Below are positions 28,448-37,140 of a stretch of 64,000 nt of DNA, piece after piece. Below the pieces are notes generated by a model. It saw only the letters and a program-made list of their open reading frames with translations, ran no database searches and was not told the DNA's origin. How positions within the stretch are numbered: the first letter of the stretch is position 1; each line of letters begins with the position of its first letter. A program made the position numbers and the translations under genes. The stretch is from Gammaproteobacteria bacterium (GTDB taxonomy: Bacteria; Pseudomonadota; Gammaproteobacteria; UBA6186; Azoamicaceae), in the NCBI GenBank assembly GCA_013288135.1, contig JABDCL010000005.1:22585-86584 (forward strand), read 5' to 3'.

Positions 28448-30207
28448 TATGGAGATTCAAACAACTTTTCAAAAGCCTTCCCTGCGGTTTTCTCAGCGGT
28501 ATTTTTTTTGACAAATTGAAGAGCACTAGAAGTGTATTCATCTAAATTGGGTCTCACAGCAGGATGCTTAAATGTTGCTTTAACTTGGATTGGCAATGGT
28601 GTTTCGGCAAAAAAGCCTGTTAATTCTTCAGATCCTTTAATTGAGCTTTTCTTAAGGAGTGCTAAAGCTCGATATTCAATATTGCCGCTGAAGAGATTTA
28701 AACTTCCTTGCCCATCAATGGAATAGTTTGAGTGCGTTAAAATAAGATCGGGATTATACAGAATTCCATTGGTGATGGTACCACTTGCTTGGATTTTATC
28801 AAACGGCGTCATGAGCTTATTGCTATGACTTGCTTGTTTTTTCCATTCACCCAGTTCAGCAGCAAGAATAGCCGCTGTATTAATTTTTTGATCTTGTGAA
28901 AGCGTATTGACAACAGATTTAATGGTAGATTGTGCGTGTTGTAATAAGGGAATTAATTCAATACCTTGTAATTTGCCCTCAGAAATAGATAAGTCTGTGT
29001 GCCCGGATAAATTGCGTTTGAATTCTTCTAAAGTTGTTCCTTGGGTGATCAAACTTGTTTTTAGCTGTGCACGACCTTCTATCATGCCTTTTGCATCCCA
29101 AAGAGTCAGGAAATCATTCATCTCAAATTCTTCTCCTTCTGCTGAAAATGAAATTTTAGGCTTATTTTTGGTTAAGTCGATTTGTAACATAGCTTGTTGT
29201 CGACTGCTGAGTATTTGGAAATCAATGGGATTACAATCGATAACGCCTGCTTTTCCTTGTATAGGAAGTTGAATTTCATTTAAAAGGAAATTTCCAAGAG
29301 AAATATTTTTTCCGACTACACTACCTTGCATCGCTAAAGTTTGTATGTCCTTGGTAACATCCCATTTTAGATTGGTTTCGAGCGTTCCTTTTTTCCCTAT
29401 GTTAATTTTTCCATGGAGGCTTGGTGTTAGTCCTAATTCTTCGATTTTAAAATTTCCAGATAGTATGAAGGATTCACCTGTTTCTGGTTTGGCTGTCAAT
29501 TGTAAATTTTGAATGTCTAATTTTTTTAATTGCTCATCAAATTTCCAATTAGCAGCTAACTCAATGCTTTTTAAATTTAAGTTATTTTTTTCTGGTTCAA
29601 AATAGATTTTAAGAGGAATGGTTTTTCCTAGGTGCGCAAGATGTATGTTTTTTAATGATACGGTTATTTTGCTAAGAGTTGTCTCTTCCCCATTTTTTAA
29701 ATCGATTAAGTGGATCTTGCCATTGTTGATTTTAAGGCCGACAATCACTTTATTATTTAAGTTTTTTTGTGTTAAAAAATAGTTTTCAATTTTTTCTTGG
29801 ATATCAGACCAATTGGTTTTACCGGAAACTTTTTGTTCTAAATTGATATTTAATCCCTGTAAATTCAATGTAACAAAAAATTTCCCTATTAAAAGCGGCC
29901 AGAAATCGGGTTGAATTTTAGCTTCTTGAATGGTTAATAAATCCTGTTGAATATCACCGGAGGAAGGTTTACTTAATGTGATATCTTTTGCAGTGAAGGT
30001 TAAAAAAGGAGTAAAGTTTAAACGAACGGAATCTTTAATCGTTAAAATATGGCCTGTTTCAGCGAGTACAGTTTGTTCAAGAGTTGTTTTAAGTTGGTTA
30101 GGGTTAACGAAAGTAGTGATTCCAAGCATGGTGAGAACGACTATAAGAGAAATCCCCAATAATGCTCTTAGCAGTGTTTTGGTTACTGTGTTCATTAATG
30201 CCTCCAT
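28447..30207 (-). CDS. AsmA family outer-membrane assembly/lipid transport protein
   Basis: A 586-residue inner-membrane-anchored protein. The N-terminal helix ([23 protein letters not shown]) is followed by the AsmA start ([24 protein letters not shown]) and repetitive beta-rich sequence. The C-terminal conserved part has [24 protein letters not shown] and [16 protein letters not shown]. AsmA-like proteins are thought to bridge the periplasm for phospholipid traffic. The first ATG at 30207 and one at 30195 (MNTVTKT) are both possible starts. The order asmA-mutY-yggX is conserved in gammaproteobacteria. Confidence 0.9.
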   Translation of the reverse strand: MEALMNTVTKTLLRALLGISLIVVLTMLGITTFVNPNQLKTTLEQTVLAETGHILTIKDSVRLNFTPFLTFTAKDITLSKPSSGDIQQDLLTIQEAKIQPDFWPLLIGKFFVTLNLQGLNINLEQKVSGKTNWSDIQEKIENYFLTQKNLNNKVIVGLKINNGKIHLIDLKNGEETTLSKITVSLKNIHLAHLGKTIPLKIYFEPEKNNLNLKSIELAANWKFDEQLKKLDIQNLQLTAKPETGESFILSGNFKIEELGLTPSLHGKINIGKKGTLETNLKWDVTKDIQTLAMQGSVVGKNISLGNFLLNEIQLPIQGKAGVIDCNPIDFQILSSRQQAMLQIDLTKNKPKISFSAEGEEFEMNDFLTLWDAKGMIEGRAQLKTSLITQGTTLEEFKRNLSGHTDLSISEGKLQGIELIPLLQHAQSTIKSVVNTLSQDQKINTAAILAAELGEWKKQASHSNKLMTPFDKIQASGTITNGILYNPDLILTHSNYSIDGQGSLNLFSGNIEYRALALLKKSSIKGSEELTGFFAETPLPIQVKATFKHPAVRPNLDEYTSSALQFVKKNTAEKTAGKAFEKLFESP

Positions 30208-30217
30208 ACATATATTT

Positions 30218-30291
30218 TGGAGCGGGTGATGGGAATCGAACCCACGCTACCAGCATGGGAAGCTGGAGTACTGCCATTGTACGACACCCGC
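30218..30291 (-). tRNA. tRNA-Gly (CCC)
   Basis: The minus strand gives a 74-nt cloverleaf: acceptor GCGGGTG/CACCCGC, anticodon stem CCAGC/GCTGG with loop TTCCCAT (anticodon CCC), T-arm GTGGGTTCGATTCCCAT and an encoded CCA. It begins 10 bp upstream of the asmA-like start. Confidence 0.95.
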
Positions 30292-30308
30292 GATATTTAA
30301 ATACTATA

Positions 30309-30365
30309 CTAGAAACAAGCGACAAGAAACAAACTAGAAACAAGAGACAAGAAACTAGAAACAAG
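30309..30365. repeat. Three copies of CTAGAAACAAG
   Basis: CTAGAAACAAG occurs at 30309-30319, 30334-30344 and 30355-30365, separated by related ACAAGAAAC-type spacers. The stretch is purine-rich on the plus strand and lies between tRNA-Gly and the divergent esterase gene. It looks like a degenerate short tandem repeat. Confidence 0.7.
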
Positions 30366-30407
30366 ATATCCTAGGTTCTTTGACTTTTTTAATTTAATGA
30401 GGTTTTT

Positions 30408-31103
30408 TTGAGTAATTTGCCAGCAACTATCGACTTAAATCCAGCAGGTGATCACCCGGAATATTCTATAATTTGGTTGCATGGCTTGGGCGCGGATGCA
30501 AATGATTTTGTGCCTATTGCTGAGCAGTTCAACTTACTAGATAAATATAAAGTTCGGTTTGTTTTCCCTTATGCACCTATTCGCTCGATTACAGTGAATA
30601 ATGGTATGCGTATGCGTGCTTGGTATGATATTGCGGAACTCGATTTGTCTTGTGAAGAAGATGCAGTGGGTATTCGAGATTCTGCAAGACTTCTTGGTTT
30701 ATTGATAGAAAGAGAAATTGAGCTTGGCATCCCTTCCAATCGAATTGTTTTGGCGGGATTTTCTCAGGGGGGCGCAATGTCTCTTTATACGGGGTTGCGT
30801 TACCCTACACCCTTAGGTGGTATTATCGCTTTATCTTCTTATTTACCTTTAGCAAGGCATTTTGCGCTTGAAAGAAACTTAGAAAATCAATCGATTCCAA
30901 TTTTTATGGCGCATGGGATATTTGATCCCGTGGTGCCCCTCATGCTCGGACAAATGTCTCGAGAACAGCTCGAAGGATTAGGGTATTCTGTTGAATGGCA
31001 TTCTTATTCTATGCCCCATACCGTCATGCCAAAAGAAATTGACGATATTGGACATTTTTTGCAAAAAATTATTTCTCGCACTTTTGATTTATCAATGAAA
31101 TAA
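30408..31103 (+). CDS. Carboxylesterase/phospholipase family serine hydrolase
   Basis: A 231-residue cytosolic alpha/beta hydrolase of the acyl-protein thioesterase/carboxylesterase II family. Motifs are IIWLHGLGADANDFVPI, the nucleophile in LAGFSQGGAMSLYTGLRYP, the Asp in GIFDPVVPL and the His in YSMPHTVMPKEI. The apparent start is TTG at 30408, preceded by ATGAGG eight bases upstream; no in-frame ATG lies before the conserved block. It is followed by crcB after 27 bp. The physiological substrate is unknown. Confidence 0.92.
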   Translation: MSNLPATIDLNPAGDHPEYSIIWLHGLGADANDFVPIAEQFNLLDKYKVRFVFPYAPIRSITVNNGMRMRAWYDIAELDLSCEEDAVGIRDSARLLGLLIEREIELGIPSNRIVLAGFSQGGAMSLYTGLRYPTPLGGIIALSSYLPLARHFALERNLENQSIPIFMAHGIFDPVVPLMLGQMSREQLEGLGYSVEWHSYSMPHTVMPKEIDDIGHFLQKIISRTFDLSMK

Positions 31104-31130
31104 GATATTGAATGAAACGATGAGGATTAA

Positions 31131-31508
31131 GTGAAATTATTACTTTTAATTGCAATAGGGGGAGCAATCGGATCCATTGCTCGCTATCTGTTGTCCAGTC
31201 AAACGTATTCTATTCTTGGGAGTTATTTCCCCTATGGGACATTAGTGGTCAATGTGCTTGGGGCATTTCTAATTGGTATCATTAGTATGATTATAACGGA
31301 ACGTTTTAGTGGTTATGCTATGGAATTAAGGGGCTTGCTTTTAATAGGATTTTTGGGGGGATTTACTACGTTTTCGTCATTTTCTTTAGAAACTATGAAC
31401 TTATTGGAAAATGGACAATTAAGTTATGCATTGTTAAATATTGTTGGTAGCGTAGTACTGTGCTTAATAGCAACCTGGCTTGGACTCATGTTAGGGAGAG
31501 CGTTATGA
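31131..31508 (+). CDS. crcB: Fluoride ion channel CrcB/Fluc
   Basis: Small four-helix membrane protein (125 residues) that forms a dual-topology dimeric fluoride exporter. Diagnostic blocks are GGAIGSIARYLLS, PYGTLVVNVLGAFLIGI and GFLGGFTTFSSFSLETMNLL, including the phenylalanine-rich pore region. The start is GTG with AGGATTAA upstream. The stop overlaps the next gene's ATG (ATGA). I see no crcB-type fluoride riboswitch in the 27 bp before it. Confidence 0.95.
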   Translation: MKLLLLIAIGGAIGSIARYLLSSQTYSILGSYFPYGTLVVNVLGAFLIGIISMIITERFSGYAMELRGLLLIGFLGGFTTFSSFSLETMNLLENGQLSYALLNIVGSVVLCLIATWLGLMLGRAL

Positions 31509-31816
31509 AATCTCAAGAAATTATGATGGTCAGAATATATGTAAATGAGGGTAAAAATATTTTAAAAACAATTTTGAGTTATTTACACGATGAGGTTAAA
31601 GTAAAAGGGGTAACCGTTTTTCGTGGGATTTCAGGGTTTGGGAAATCGGGACATTTGCATTCCTCAGCTCTGTTGGATTTATCTTTGGATTTACCCCTTG
31701 TCATTGAATTTTTTGATTTGCCTGGGAAAACCTTGTCGGCCTTAGAACATTTAGAAACTTTGGTTCTACCAGAGCATATTGTTAGTTGGATTGCCGTTAC
31801 TTTTGTGAAGGAATAA
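31505..31816 (+). CDS. DUF190 family protein, likely CrcB partner
   Basis: A 103-residue protein with the DUF190 pattern: MMVRIYVNEG, LHDEVKVKGVTVFRGISGFGKSGHLHSS, LPLVIEFFDLP. The fold is PII-like in solved members, to my knowledge. The ATG at 31505 overlaps the crcB stop, giving translational coupling; a longer frame from 31460 is only crcB coding sequence. DUF190 genes commonly travel with crcB, which suggests a role in fluoride handling, but the biochemical function is not established. Confidence 0.9.
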   Translation: MKSQEIMMVRIYVNEGKNILKTILSYLHDEVKVKGVTVFRGISGFGKSGHLHSSALLDLSLDLPLVIEFFDLPGKTLSALEHLETLVLPEHIVSWIAVTFVKE

Positions 31817-31896
31817 GTAAAAAATTGGCTTTCGGGGTAATTTTTGGTCGGCTAACTTTTTTGAAAATTATGTAGTTTTCTTACCAGAATATGTGT

Positions 31897-31902
31897 TATA
31901 GT
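31897..31902 (+). promoter_or_regulatory. Extended -10 promoter for the DEAD-box helicase leader
   Basis: TATAGT preceded by TG and one base (TGTTATAGT) makes an extended -10 element. The -35 at the right distance is poor (AGTTTT). If used, transcription starts near 31909 and leaves about 170 nt of leader before the helicase start. Confidence 0.45.
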
Positions 31903-31922
31903 ATCCACTGCTCACCCCCTAG

Positions 31923-31974
31923 CCTGAATAGCACCCTAGGACATTCATAAGGTATAGCGGTTGTGCTGTTCAGG
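31923..31974 (+). promoter_or_regulatory. Long hairpin in the helicase 5' leader
   Basis: CCTGAATAGCAC (31923-31934) pairs with GTGCTGTTCAGG (31963-31974): a 12-bp stem with a single G-U pair and a 28-nt apical region. It lies about 100 nt before the helicase start. The 260-bp gap carries no gene. The helix could be a cold- or growth-responsive leader or part of a small RNA; I do not recognise a named riboswitch. Confidence 0.5.
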
Positions 31975-32077
31975 AACCTAAAAACTCTAAAAGTGATTAG
32001 TTTCAAATATATATAGCTCTCCAGATAAATATTTTGGTGAGTGTTTGCGCTATTAATTTAGCAATGAGGAGATTACT

Positions 32078-33382
32078 TTGCCTGCTTTTAAAATTTTTAA
32101 TTTTCATTCAAATTTGCTTAAAGCAATAGAAATTAATAAGTTCACCGAACCCACAGAAATCCAAAAAGCTGCATTTCCAGTTATTTTGGCTAATCGAGAT
32201 TTAATGGCTTGTGCAGAAACAGGATCTGGAAAAACAGTAGCGTTTGTATTACCGGTGTTACAGAAATTATTAGATTTAGATAAAGCGTCACCGGAAAGAC
32301 GACGTGGCCCACGTGTATTGATTTTATCCCCTACTCGCGAATTGGCGACTCAAATAACAGAAGCTATTGGTGCGATGGGAAAATTTACCCATTTAAAATG
32401 GGGAACCATCACAGGGGGGGTCCCTTATTTTTCTCAAATTCAAATGTTGCGTAGACCTCTTGATTTATTGGTCGCAACCCCAGGTCGATTGATGGATCAT
32501 ATGGAACAAGGTCGAGTTCAATTAGCTGATTTAGAAGTATTTATTTTGGATGAGGCTGATCGAATGCTCGATATGGGGTTTGTGGATGATATGGTGAAAA
32601 TCGCAGAAAAAACACCTGCAACACGACAAACTCTATTATTTTCTGCAACATTAGAGGGTAAGGTTGAGGGAATTGCTAAACGATTCTTAAAAAATCCAGA
32701 ACGCATTCAACTGGTATCGAGTAAGTCTCAACATGGTTCTATTCATCAGACCATCATTTTTGCAGATGATTATAATCATAAAAACCATCTGTTACATAAT
32801 ATCTTAGAAGGAGCATGGCAAGCTATTGTATTTATAGCAACTAAAAGAGGTGCTGATAGACTGGCAGAGGATTTACATATTAAAGGGATCCCCTGTGCAC
32901 CTTTCCACGGTGATATGAAACAAAGCAAGCGTAAACAAACCTTAGAACAATTACATCGTGGACGTTTACGTGTGTTGATTGCGACTGATGTTGCAGCACG
33001 GGGTATTGATATCAAAAAACTGAGTCATGTTATTAATTTTGATTTACCGAGGATTGCAGAAGATTATGTTCATCGTATTGGTCGGACCGGTCGATGTGGT
33101 GAGTCTGGTGTTGCAATATCGTTGGTAGGTCCAGAGGATCGCACTCAATTAGCCCGGATTGAGTATTACACTGGGCAACGCTTAGAAAGAGTAGTGATTC
33201 CAGGGTTAGAGTCTAGACGTTTAGAGTCTAAACATCAAAGTAAAACACCTGGACGATCTTTTAATAACACAAACAAAAAGACGACGTATAAACCAAAAGG
33301 CAAGAAACCAGGGTTCAACCCAAAATTTCAACGTGGATCATTTTCTAACGCTAAGCAAAGCTCTAGGCAGAGGGCAACGTAA
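32078..33382 (+). CDS. rhlE: ATP-dependent RNA helicase, RhlE-like DEAD-box
   Basis: A 434-residue RNA helicase likely acting in ribosome assembly or mRNA decay. It has the Q motif (FTEPTEIQKAAFPVI), motif I AETGSGKTVAF, Ia SPTRELATQ, II LDEADRMLDMGF and III FSATLEG. The second core domain has IATDVAARGIDI and HRIGRTGRCGESG. The C-terminus is a 70-residue basic tail (KGKKPGFNPKF, SSRQRAT). The start is TTG with GAGGAG upstream. RhlE, rather than SrmB or DeaD, is my best match by length and motif wording; the subgroup is not certain. Confidence 0.88.
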   Translation: MPAFKIFNFHSNLLKAIEINKFTEPTEIQKAAFPVILANRDLMACAETGSGKTVAFVLPVLQKLLDLDKASPERRRGPRVLILSPTRELATQITEAIGAMGKFTHLKWGTITGGVPYFSQIQMLRRPLDLLVATPGRLMDHMEQGRVQLADLEVFILDEADRMLDMGFVDDMVKIAEKTPATRQTLLFSATLEGKVEGIAKRFLKNPERIQLVSSKSQHGSIHQTIIFADDYNHKNHLLHNILEGAWQAIVFIATKRGADRLAEDLHIKGIPCAPFHGDMKQSKRKQTLEQLHRGRLRVLIATDVAARGIDIKKLSHVINFDLPRIAEDYVHRIGRTGRCGESGVAISLVGPEDRTQLARIEYYTGQRLERVVIPGLESRRLESKHQSKTPGRSFNNTNKKTTYKPKGKKPGFNPKFQRGSFSNAKQSSRQRAT

Positions 33383-33385
33383 AAT

Positions 33386-33967
33386 TTATGTGTTGTTTCC
33401 TGTAGGGGTGGGGCTCTGTCCCCGCCCAAACAACGTTTCAACGTAGCGTTCTTTTCCATTCACAAGAACGGCGCGGATCCCGGCATTGCCAAACCGGTCG
33501 ACAACGACACCAATAGAAAGCTTATCATTGGAGTTGGGAAGTTCCAATTTTTTCCCTTCCCCTTCGGGGATGAAATAGTTTTCTATGCCGTATTTTAGGT
33601 AAAACGTATCTTTATCAAACGTGCGATTTGTCACTTCTCCCTTAATAACCACTTCATCGTCTGCTATTTCAGGTTTTTTGTGATAGAGTGCTACGGCTTC
33701 CCAATAAGGATCACCTTTTTTTAATACTACATAGAGAATATCATGCGTATTAACAGGTTCATCATCAGCCAGTTTTTTTGAAGGAATCGCATTAATTGCA
33801 TATCTTAAATTGAGATAATCACCACTAAATAAAGATTGAGGGTCGATAACTTGAGTTTCTAAGAGGATGGGTTTTCCTGTATTTAAAGTCCACTGCTTAA
33901 TTCCTATCATTGCAAACAAGATCAACGTTTGTAGTACGACAATAAACAGCAGGCGCTTCCCTATCAT
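33386..33967 (-). CDS. GDYXXLXY domain membrane-anchored protein
   Basis: A 193-residue protein with one N-terminal membrane helix (RLLFIVVLQTLILFAMIG) and the FSGDYLNLRYAI motif that names the family, ending in FGRGQSPTPTGNNT. It overlaps the DUF2157 gene by four bases and these two families usually occur together. Function is unknown. The last residues (about 181-190) are encoded by a GC-rich intergenic-type repeat (33401-33428), so the C-terminus was probably remodelled by repeat insertion. Confidence 0.85.
   Translation of the reverse strand: MIGKRLLFIVVLQTLILFAMIGIKQWTLNTGKPILLETQVIDPQSLFSGDYLNLRYAINAIPSKKLADDEPVNTHDILYVVLKKGDPYWEAVALYHKKPEIADDEVVIKGEVTNRTFDKDTFYLKYGIENYFIPEGEGKKLELPNSNDKLSIGVVVDRFGNAGIRAVLVNGKERYVETLFGRGQSPTPTGNNT
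33401..33428. repeat. TGTAGGGG-type GC-rich repeat inside a gene end
   Basis: Starts TGTAGGGGTGGGG and ends CCCCGCCCA; the GGGGTGGGG and TCCCCGCCC arms form an imperfect hairpin (G-U pair) around CTCTG. It is related to the element at 15987-16013. Here it encodes part of the last ten residues of the GDYXXLXY protein. Confidence 0.6.
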
Positions 33968-35313
33968 TTTATATCCTCTTCTTCAATGCTTTCTGTTAAT
34001 TTTCTCCGGTGCTTTTCAAAATAATAACTGCCAACAGTAAATAATAATCCACCAGTAATGAAGAAGAATGAACGGTTGAATAAAGTCCAGAACGTATCAA
34101 AGTAACGGGCCAGAATAGCCAATGCAAAAAATACAAAACCAAGATTAATTAAAAAACGTTCATGAGAGTGATACCCTATATAAATAATCCAACCCAGCCC
34201 TGTAAAGAATATAAGATTATAGCCTAAGGCTATCATACCTTTATGATTTTCTATGTGTGAACCTAAAATAAGGTTGATAAACATCAGTAAACATAAAAAG
34301 CAAAACAATCCTAGACCCAAAATAAATGCAATGCGATTAAAAGAAGGCTTGGGCTGTTTTCTAAGCCAAATCATCAATCCCACGCACAATAAAATTGCCA
34401 TTAGTGTGTTCAGGTATCCGGCAGAAGGGACAATGTCAAAAAATAGCCCTCTTTCTTTGGTAATATTTAAAGGAAAAGTAGGAATAAATAACGCAAAAGT
34501 TGCCGCAAATGCGCTGTAGCGTTGGACGGTAGAAGCAATTAAATGTGTCAGTGGGTAATTGATTAAAATTCTTCCTAAGAGAAACACACTCAGTGCACCC
34601 AGAAAATAGACTTGCACGACAAAGAGATCAACAACATATAATCCAATAATAAAGAAACTCCAAAGTAATAAACTGAGTAGTGCAATATGGAGAGAAATTC
34701 TCCACTGCCATTGTATGCAAGGGTATAAAAACAATATCCAGAGCGCCAGGAATGACCAATGGACAGAACGTAAAAAGTCAAAAGTTTCCATTGCCGTCCA
34801 AAGTGTTGCAAGTAAAATGCTGGTTATAAGAGCGGGTGGTGATCTCATTAGATAAGCAGTTACCAATGCCGCTAAAGACCAAATTAAAACGCCATTGGGA
34901 TAATGTGCGTCGATATGATAAATTTGCGCAATCAGCCAAATGTTAGCACCGAATAGAATAAGACCTAAAAAAAGAAAGAGATGAGCTGCTTTAAGATCAA
35001 ATTCTAAAAATTTACGTTTATGGAAGAAAAAATAAGATAAACCGTAAGCGAGCCAAAGACTACCGAAGAGAATGCTTAATTTAGTTATTTTATTGATGCC
35101 GCCCCAATTGGCTGCAAAAAAAGTAATGATTCCTGCACTAAGGAGAATGACTCCCATCCAAGCAAAGGTGAAAGTTAAGGTATTTGTTTCCGGAACTGTT
35201 TTATGGGTGACATAATTCAAGATATGTTGTTGGTTTTCCTTTTTAACCCATCCTTTATGAGTCCAAATGGGCAATTCTTTTTTTAATCGTTGTATGAAAG
35301 TCTCGTCTTTCAT
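33964..35313 (-). CDS. DUF2157 multi-helix membrane protein
   Basis: A 449-residue inner-membrane protein with about twelve hydrophobic segments. The soluble N-terminal portion (LKKELPIWTHKGWVKKENQQHILNYV) and the following helix with GVILLSAGIITFFAANWG match the DUF2157 pattern. The FFTGLGWIIYIGYHSHERFLINLGFVFFALAILARYFD block near the C-terminus is also typical (here cited in parts only for orientation). It is coupled to the GDYXXLXY gene by a four-base overlap. No function is known to me. Confidence 0.85.
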   Translation of the reverse strand: MKDETFIQRLKKELPIWTHKGWVKKENQQHILNYVTHKTVPETNTLTFTFAWMGVILLSAGIITFFAANWGGINKITKLSILFGSLWLAYGLSYFFFHKRKFLEFDLKAAHLFLFLGLILFGANIWLIAQIYHIDAHYPNGVLIWSLAALVTAYLMRSPPALITSILLATLWTAMETFDFLRSVHWSFLALWILFLYPCIQWQWRISLHIALLSLLLWSFFIIGLYVVDLFVVQVYFLGALSVFLLGRILINYPLTHLIASTVQRYSAFAATFALFIPTFPLNITKERGLFFDIVPSAGYLNTLMAILLCVGLMIWLRKQPKPSFNRIAFILGLGLFCFLCLLMFINLILGSHIENHKGMIALGYNLIFFTGLGWIIYIGYHSHERFLINLGFVFFALAILARYFDTFWTLFNRSFFFITGGLLFTVGSYYFEKHRRKLTESIEEEDIK

Positions 35314-35379
35314 GGTTTCCTTGGTCTTTTTTCGTTTAAAATGTTACCTTGTATTATAGATGATTGTAAGTAAGTTGCT

Positions 35380-36339
35380 ATGATTGTTGATAATTTATTC
35401 TCAAAGACCAAGAGCTATAGAAAGCTTCGTTTGGTGTCACGTAAAAGTGCCTTGGCAATGTGGCAAGCAGAATTTGTAAAGACTAAGTTAGAATCCATTC
35501 ATTCTAATTTGGTCGTTACAATTATTGGAATCACTACTCAAGGGGATAAAATCTTAGAAACTTCATTGGCAAAAATGGGTGGGAAGGGACTTTTTGTTAA
35601 AGAATTGGAAGAATGCTTGTTAAAAGGAGAGGCGGATATAGCGGTTCATTCCATGAAAGATCTTCCTGCCATTTTACCAGAAGGTTTAAGGATAGGGGCT
35701 ATTTTAGAAAGGGAGGATCCCCGGGATGCTTTGGTTTCTAAGCATTTTAAGACAATACAGGATCTCCCTAAGAGTGCAATCATAGGAACTTCTAGTTTAA
35801 GACGGCAGGCTCAAATTTATTGTCTTCGTAGCAATTTACAGGTAGAGACATTGCGTGGAAACGTGGATACCCGAGTTCAGAAATTGGAGGATGGCAAATA
35901 TGATGCAATTCTGCTTGCTGTCGCGGGATTGGTTCGCTTAGGGTTAAGAGCTAAAATTTGTGAATATCTCGAACCTGAAGTTATGTTGCCTGGGGTTGGT
36001 CAGGGTGCTTTGGGTATAGAATATTATATAGGGAATAAAGAAGTTCAAGCGCTTATTGAGCCTTTGCATCATAGAGCAACAGGATTTTGCTTAGCTGCTG
36101 AACGAAGTATGAATTTATGGTTGGGGGGTAGTTGTCAGGTTCCCGTTGCCGGATTAGGAGTAATTAAGGGGGATGGGAATTTAGAGCTTAAGGGTATGGT
36201 GGGTTCTCCGGATGGACGGACTATTCTTAGATCAAGTGCAACAGGAGAGCCAGAGGATGCAAAAAATCTTGGAGAATGTGTGGCAAAAGAATTGTTGGCG
36301 CAAGGTGCAAAGGCTATTATTGATGCTTGTTCTTGTTAA
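35380..36339 (+). CDS. hemC: Porphobilinogen deaminase (hydroxymethylbilane synthase)
   Basis: Polymerises four porphobilinogens into hydroxymethylbilane. The 319-residue protein contains RLVSRKSALAMWQA, GGKGLFVKELEE, AVHSMKDLPA, the arginine-rich GTSSLRRQAQ and LRGNVDTRVQKL. LPGVGQGALGIE follows, and the cofactor-binding Cys lies in LGGSCQVPVAG. The first ATG adds about 14 residues before the conserved start; a later start cannot be excluded. It opens the canonical hemCDXY cluster. Confidence 0.97.
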   Translation: MIVDNLFSKTKSYRKLRLVSRKSALAMWQAEFVKTKLESIHSNLVVTIIGITTQGDKILETSLAKMGGKGLFVKELEECLLKGEADIAVHSMKDLPAILPEGLRIGAILEREDPRDALVSKHFKTIQDLPKSAIIGTSSLRRQAQIYCLRSNLQVETLRGNVDTRVQKLEDGKYDAILLAVAGLVRLGLRAKICEYLEPEVMLPGVGQGALGIEYYIGNKEVQALIEPLHHRATGFCLAAERSMNLWLGGSCQVPVAGLGVIKGDGNLELKGMVGSPDGRTILRSSATGEPEDAKNLGECVAKELLAQGAKAIIDACSC

Positions 36340-36381
36340 TTTAAGGGATAGTGTTTTATATAAAAAATTGGGTATATATTC

Positions 36382-37140
36382 TTGAGAGTTCTTATTACAC
36401 GCCCATTACAATATTCTGAAGGACTCTGTCGAGGGATCCAAGAATTGCATGGAACACCGGAAGTTTTACCTGTAATTGAAATTCGCCCTACTTTTCATCA
36501 AAAAGCATTAAATGATGCGATTAAAACATTGAATACTGCAAATATAGTGATATTTATTAGTCGTTCTGCGGTGCATTATGGGATGGGTGCTATTCAGTCA
36601 ATTTGGAAAGATCTACCTGTTTTAATATGGATTGCTCAGGGACCTGGAACAGCCGAAGCCCTTGCTGCTTATCAAATTCCTTTTGCAATATCACCGACGG
36701 AACCCCCTTATGAAAGCGAATCTTTATTAGCATTGCCGGAGTTACAAACAATTCAAAATAAGCGGATTGTTATTTTTCGTGGGAATGGGGGGCGCGCCCA
36801 TTTGTCGATAGGGTTACGAGAACGTGGGGCTGCAGTAGAACTAGTGGAAGTTTATCAGCGGCAATTACCGTTGATTGATATGGTAGAGCGATTAGAATTT
36901 TGGCGAAAAGATCCTTTAGATGTTATTATTGTTACCAGTTCTGAAGGTATGAGTAATTTTGTTACTTTAGTTGGTAAAGAAGCTTTTGAATGGTTAAGAA
37001 CTGTGCCTATTATCGTTGTGAGTTCGAGAATGCTCGAACAAGCTAAAGAGTTTGGGTTTACCAAACCCGTGTTGGCATGGAGTGCAGAAGATGCTGCCAT
37101 CATTCAAGCACTCAAAGAAATAAAGGATAATATATGGTAA
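36382..37140 (+). CDS. hemD: Uroporphyrinogen-III synthase
   Basis: Closes and isomerises hydroxymethylbilane to uroporphyrinogen III. The family is poorly conserved. This 252-residue protein starts MRVLITRPLQYSEGLCRGI and has IVIFISRSAVHYGM, RIVIFRGNGGRAHL, AAVELVEVYQR and DVIIVTSSEGMSNF in the expected order. The start is TTG at 36382. The location between hemC and hemX confirms the name. It overlaps hemX by seven bases. Confidence 0.94.
   Translation: MRVLITRPLQYSEGLCRGIQELHGTPEVLPVIEIRPTFHQKALNDAIKTLNTANIVIFISRSAVHYGMGAIQSIWKDLPVLIWIAQGPGTAEALAAYQIPFAISPTEPPYESESLLALPELQTIQNKRIVIFRGNGGRAHLSIGLRERGAAVELVEVYQRQLPLIDMVERLEFWRKDPLDVIIVTSSEGMSNFVTLVGKEAFEWLRTVPIIVVSSRMLEQAKEFGFTKPVLAWSAEDAAIIQALKEIKDNIW

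Noticed and set aside
31100..31131. Fluoride riboswitch before crcB
   Set aside because: Only 27 bp separate the esterase stop and the crcB start, too short for the crcB motif and lacking its conserved bases.
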